In this document: piece by piece, positions 31,246 to 32,906 of the stretch
Position numbering within the stretch: position 1 is the first letter of the stretch
Layout of the letters: each line of letters opens with the position of its first letter
Source: an uncultured Gemmatimonadota bacterium
GTDB lineage: Bacteria; Gemmatimonadota; Gemmatimonadetes; Gemmatimonadales; Gemmatimonadaceae
Assembly: GCA_946480295.1 (NCBI GenBank)
Contig: CAMLIT010000038.1
Span: forward strand, 1 to 32,906
DNA length: 32,906 bases
Direction: 5' to 3'
Notes under the pieces: generated by a model
Databases searched by the model: none
What the model saw: only the letters and a program-made list of their open reading frames with translations
What the model was told of the DNA's origin: nothing
Position numbers and translations under genes: made by a program

Positions 31246-32697
31246 TTAGTCCTTCACCAACGCGATCGGCCCCGTGTTCCGGCCGAAGCCCTCGACGCGG
31301 ATCGCGTCGCGTGCCGCGTCGAGCTGGGCGTGCACCGCCGCGGGCCCGGTGCCCCCCTCGACCTCCCGCTCCTCCAGCGACTGGCGCGCCGAGAGCGCCT
31401 GGAACACGTCCTCGCCGAAGAGCGGGTGCGCGTCGGCGAACGTCGCGTACGGCAGCTCGTGCAGGTCGCACCCGTTCGTCTCCGCCGCGCGCACCAGCCG
31501 CCCGACGGCGCCGTGCGCCTCGCGGAAGGTCGCGCCGCGGCGCACGAGGTAGTCGGCGAGGTCGGTCGCCATCATCGTGCTCGACACCGCCTCGCGCATG
31601 CGGTCCGTCCGGAAGGTGCACTCCGCCACCGCGCCCGCCACCGCGGGGAGCACGAGGAGGAGCATGTCGACCGAGTCGAACAGCGCGCGCTTGTCGTCCT
31701 GCAGGTCCTTGTTGTAGCTCGTCGGCAGTCCCTTCAGCGTCGCGAGGAGCGTCGTCAGGTTGCCGAGCAGCCGCGCCGCGGAGCCGCGCGCGATCTCCAG
31801 CGCATCGGGGTTCCGCTTCTGCGGCATCATGCTCGAGCCGCTCGTGAAGCGGTCGCCGAACTGCACGAAGCCGAACTCGCTCGAGCCGTAGATGATCAGG
31901 TCCTCGGCGAAGCGCGACAGGTGCGTGGCGATCGTCGAGCAGGCGAAGAGCATCTCGGCGATGTAGTCGCGATCGCTCACCGCGTCGATCGAGTTGGGCG
32001 AGAGCGACGAGAAGCCGAGGCTTCCCTGGAGCAGCACGCGCGAGATCGGGTACGCGCAGCCGGCGACGGCGCCCGAGCCCAGGGGGAGCACGCCAGCGGC
32101 GCGCTGCGCGGTCTTGAGGCGCGCGCGGTCGCGCTCGAGCGGCCAGAAGTGCGAGAGGAGCCAGTGCGCCGCCGCGACGGGCTGCGCGCGCTGCATGTGC
32201 GTGTACGCCGGCATCAGCGCCGACTCGAGCCCCTGCGCCTGGTCCACGATCACCTGCTGCAGCCCGCGCACGGCGCCGTCGAGGCGCGACGCCGCGTCCA
32301 TCGTCCACATACGCGCGGCGGTGGTCACCTGGTCGTTGCGGCTGCGGCCCGTGTGCAGCTTCGACGCGACGTCGCCGACCGCCTCGTGCAGCAGCCGGTC
32401 GATCATGGTGTGGACATCCTCGTCGCCGGGCGCGGGCTGCTCGCCGGCGGCGATACGCTCACCGACGGCGTCGAGCCCCTCCTGGATCCGGCTGCACTCG
32501 TCGAGGGTGAGGACGCCGGCGCCCTGGAGCGCCATCGCCCACGCCTTCGACAGCTCGATGTCGAAGGGCCAGAGCCGGAAGTCGACGCCGATGGAGCTGT
32601 TCAGCGCGTCGAACTCCGGCGCCGGACCGCCGCCGAAGCGCCCGCCCCAGAGGCGGTGCGCCTTGGCGGCGGCCTCGGCGAACGCCGCCGTGGTCAT
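31246..32697 (-). CDS. argH: Argininosuccinate lyase ArgH
   Basis: ArgH splits argininosuccinate into arginine and fumarate. The 483-residue product begins with [21 protein letters not shown], and shows [57 protein letters not shown] and the superfamily signature [18 protein letters not shown], containing the catalytic Ser of the mobile loop. Length is normal to slightly long. Its ATG at 32695-32697 overlaps the argG stop as ATGA, so argG and argH form a coupled unit. Confidence 0.97.
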   Translation of the reverse strand: MTTAAFAEAAAKAHRLWGGRFGGGPAPEFDALNSSIGVDFRLWPFDIELSKAWAMALQGAGVLTLDECSRIQEGLDAVGERIAAGEQPAPGDEDVHTMIDRLLHEAVGDVASKLHTGRSRNDQVTTAARMWTMDAASRLDGAVRGLQQVIVDQAQGLESALMPAYTHMQRAQPVAAAHWLLSHFWPLERDRARLKTAQRAAGVLPLGSGAVAGCAYPISRVLLQGSLGFSSLSPNSIDAVSDRDYIAEMLFACSTIATHLSRFAEDLIIYGSSEFGFVQFGDRFTSGSSMMPQKRNPDALEIARGSAARLLGNLTTLLATLKGLPTSYNKDLQDDKRALFDSVDMLLLVLPAVAGAVAECTFRTDRMREAVSSTMMATDLADYLVRRGATFREAHGAVGRLVRAAETNGCDLHELPYATFADAHPLFGEDVFQALSARQSLEEREVEGGTGPAAVHAQLDAARDAIRVEGFGRNTGPIALVKD

Positions 32698-32906
32698 GCG
32701 ACGACCAGCTCCTCGTCGTCGAGCGACGACTTCGGCGCCTGCGCCGCCTTGGCCGCGGCGAACGCCGCGATGTCGTTCGCCGCCGCGAGCTCCATGTCCT
32801 TGATGGCGCGGACGCGCGCCGGGAGCGCGAAGAGGCGGATGAAGCCGGCCGCGTCGCTCTGCTGGTAGACGTCGTCCTCGCCGAAGGTGACGAAGCGCTC
32901 GTCGTA
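32694..32906 (-). CDS. argG: Argininosuccinate synthase ArgG, C-terminal end (5' part outside window)
   Basis: The last 70 residues are present: [37 protein letters not shown] and a charged/Ala-rich tail ending LDDEELVVA. The [28 protein letters not shown] pattern fits the C-terminal helix and multimerisation region of ArgG. The stop overlaps the argH start, and the pair catalyses the last two steps of arginine synthesis. The catalytic N-terminal part lies outside the window, so the call relies on this end and on argH. Confidence 0.9.
   Translation of the reverse strand, partial: YDERFVTFGEDDVYQQSDAAGFIRLFALPARVRAIKDMELAAANDIAAFAAAKAAQAPKSSLDDEELVVA

Overview
The window is very GC-rich, densely coded DNA from a diderm bacterium. 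It encodes MurB, lipoproteins with LAAC lipoboxes, outer-membrane beta-barrels and periplasmic M16 peptidases. Gene content and style suggest Gemmatimonadota; this is inference from memory of such genomes, not from a marker gene. No rRNA, tRNA, CRISPR array, transposase or phage gene was seen.

Layout. 1-3972: the start of a ParA gene (cut by the window edge), an intergenic region with a perfect 18-bp palindrome resembling parS plus DnaA-box-like 9-mers, a SIMPL-domain protein, a repeat-bearing gap and mnmG; this looks like the neighbourhood of a chromosome origin or parS cluster. 4086-7102: a small orphan gene, a coupled trio (zinc-ribbon protein, OB-fold membrane protein, dienelactone-hydrolase lipoprotein) and a YheT-type hydrolase. 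7132-11625: a cysteine-less ArsC/Spx-like protein coupled to an ABC-F ATPase, then a beta-barrel protein. 11626-12214: two degenerate 250-bp tandem repeat units. 12215-15994: murB, divergent from an active/inactive M16 peptidase pair. 16022-23577: a complete histidine operon (hisG-D-C-H-A-B-F-N-IE), nearly every junction overlapping, preceded by a leader peptide with six His codons and an intrinsic terminator, i.e. a classical attenuator. 23644-24320: a cupredoxin lipoprotein behind a Rex/CRP-type palindrome. 24395-27745: a Wzc-like protein with a degenerate P-loop, a four-helix membrane protein, free-methionine-R-sulfoxide reductase and a small ppGpp-hydrolase-like HD protein. 27833-32906: ispG, a one-TM protein, a cold-shock gene with a long structured leader, a small DNA-binding protein divergent from an outer-membrane protein with two matching operators between them, then argH and the end of argG.

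The window therefore joins housekeeping functions (tRNA modification, histidine and arginine synthesis, isoprenoid and wall precursors, chromosome segregation) with visible regulatory DNA. The most noteworthy non-coding signals are the his attenuator, which may be translated from a leaderless transcript; the redox-type operator before the cupredoxin gene; GGGN4 heptad repeats just after several stop codons; and the paired operators around 30447-30520.
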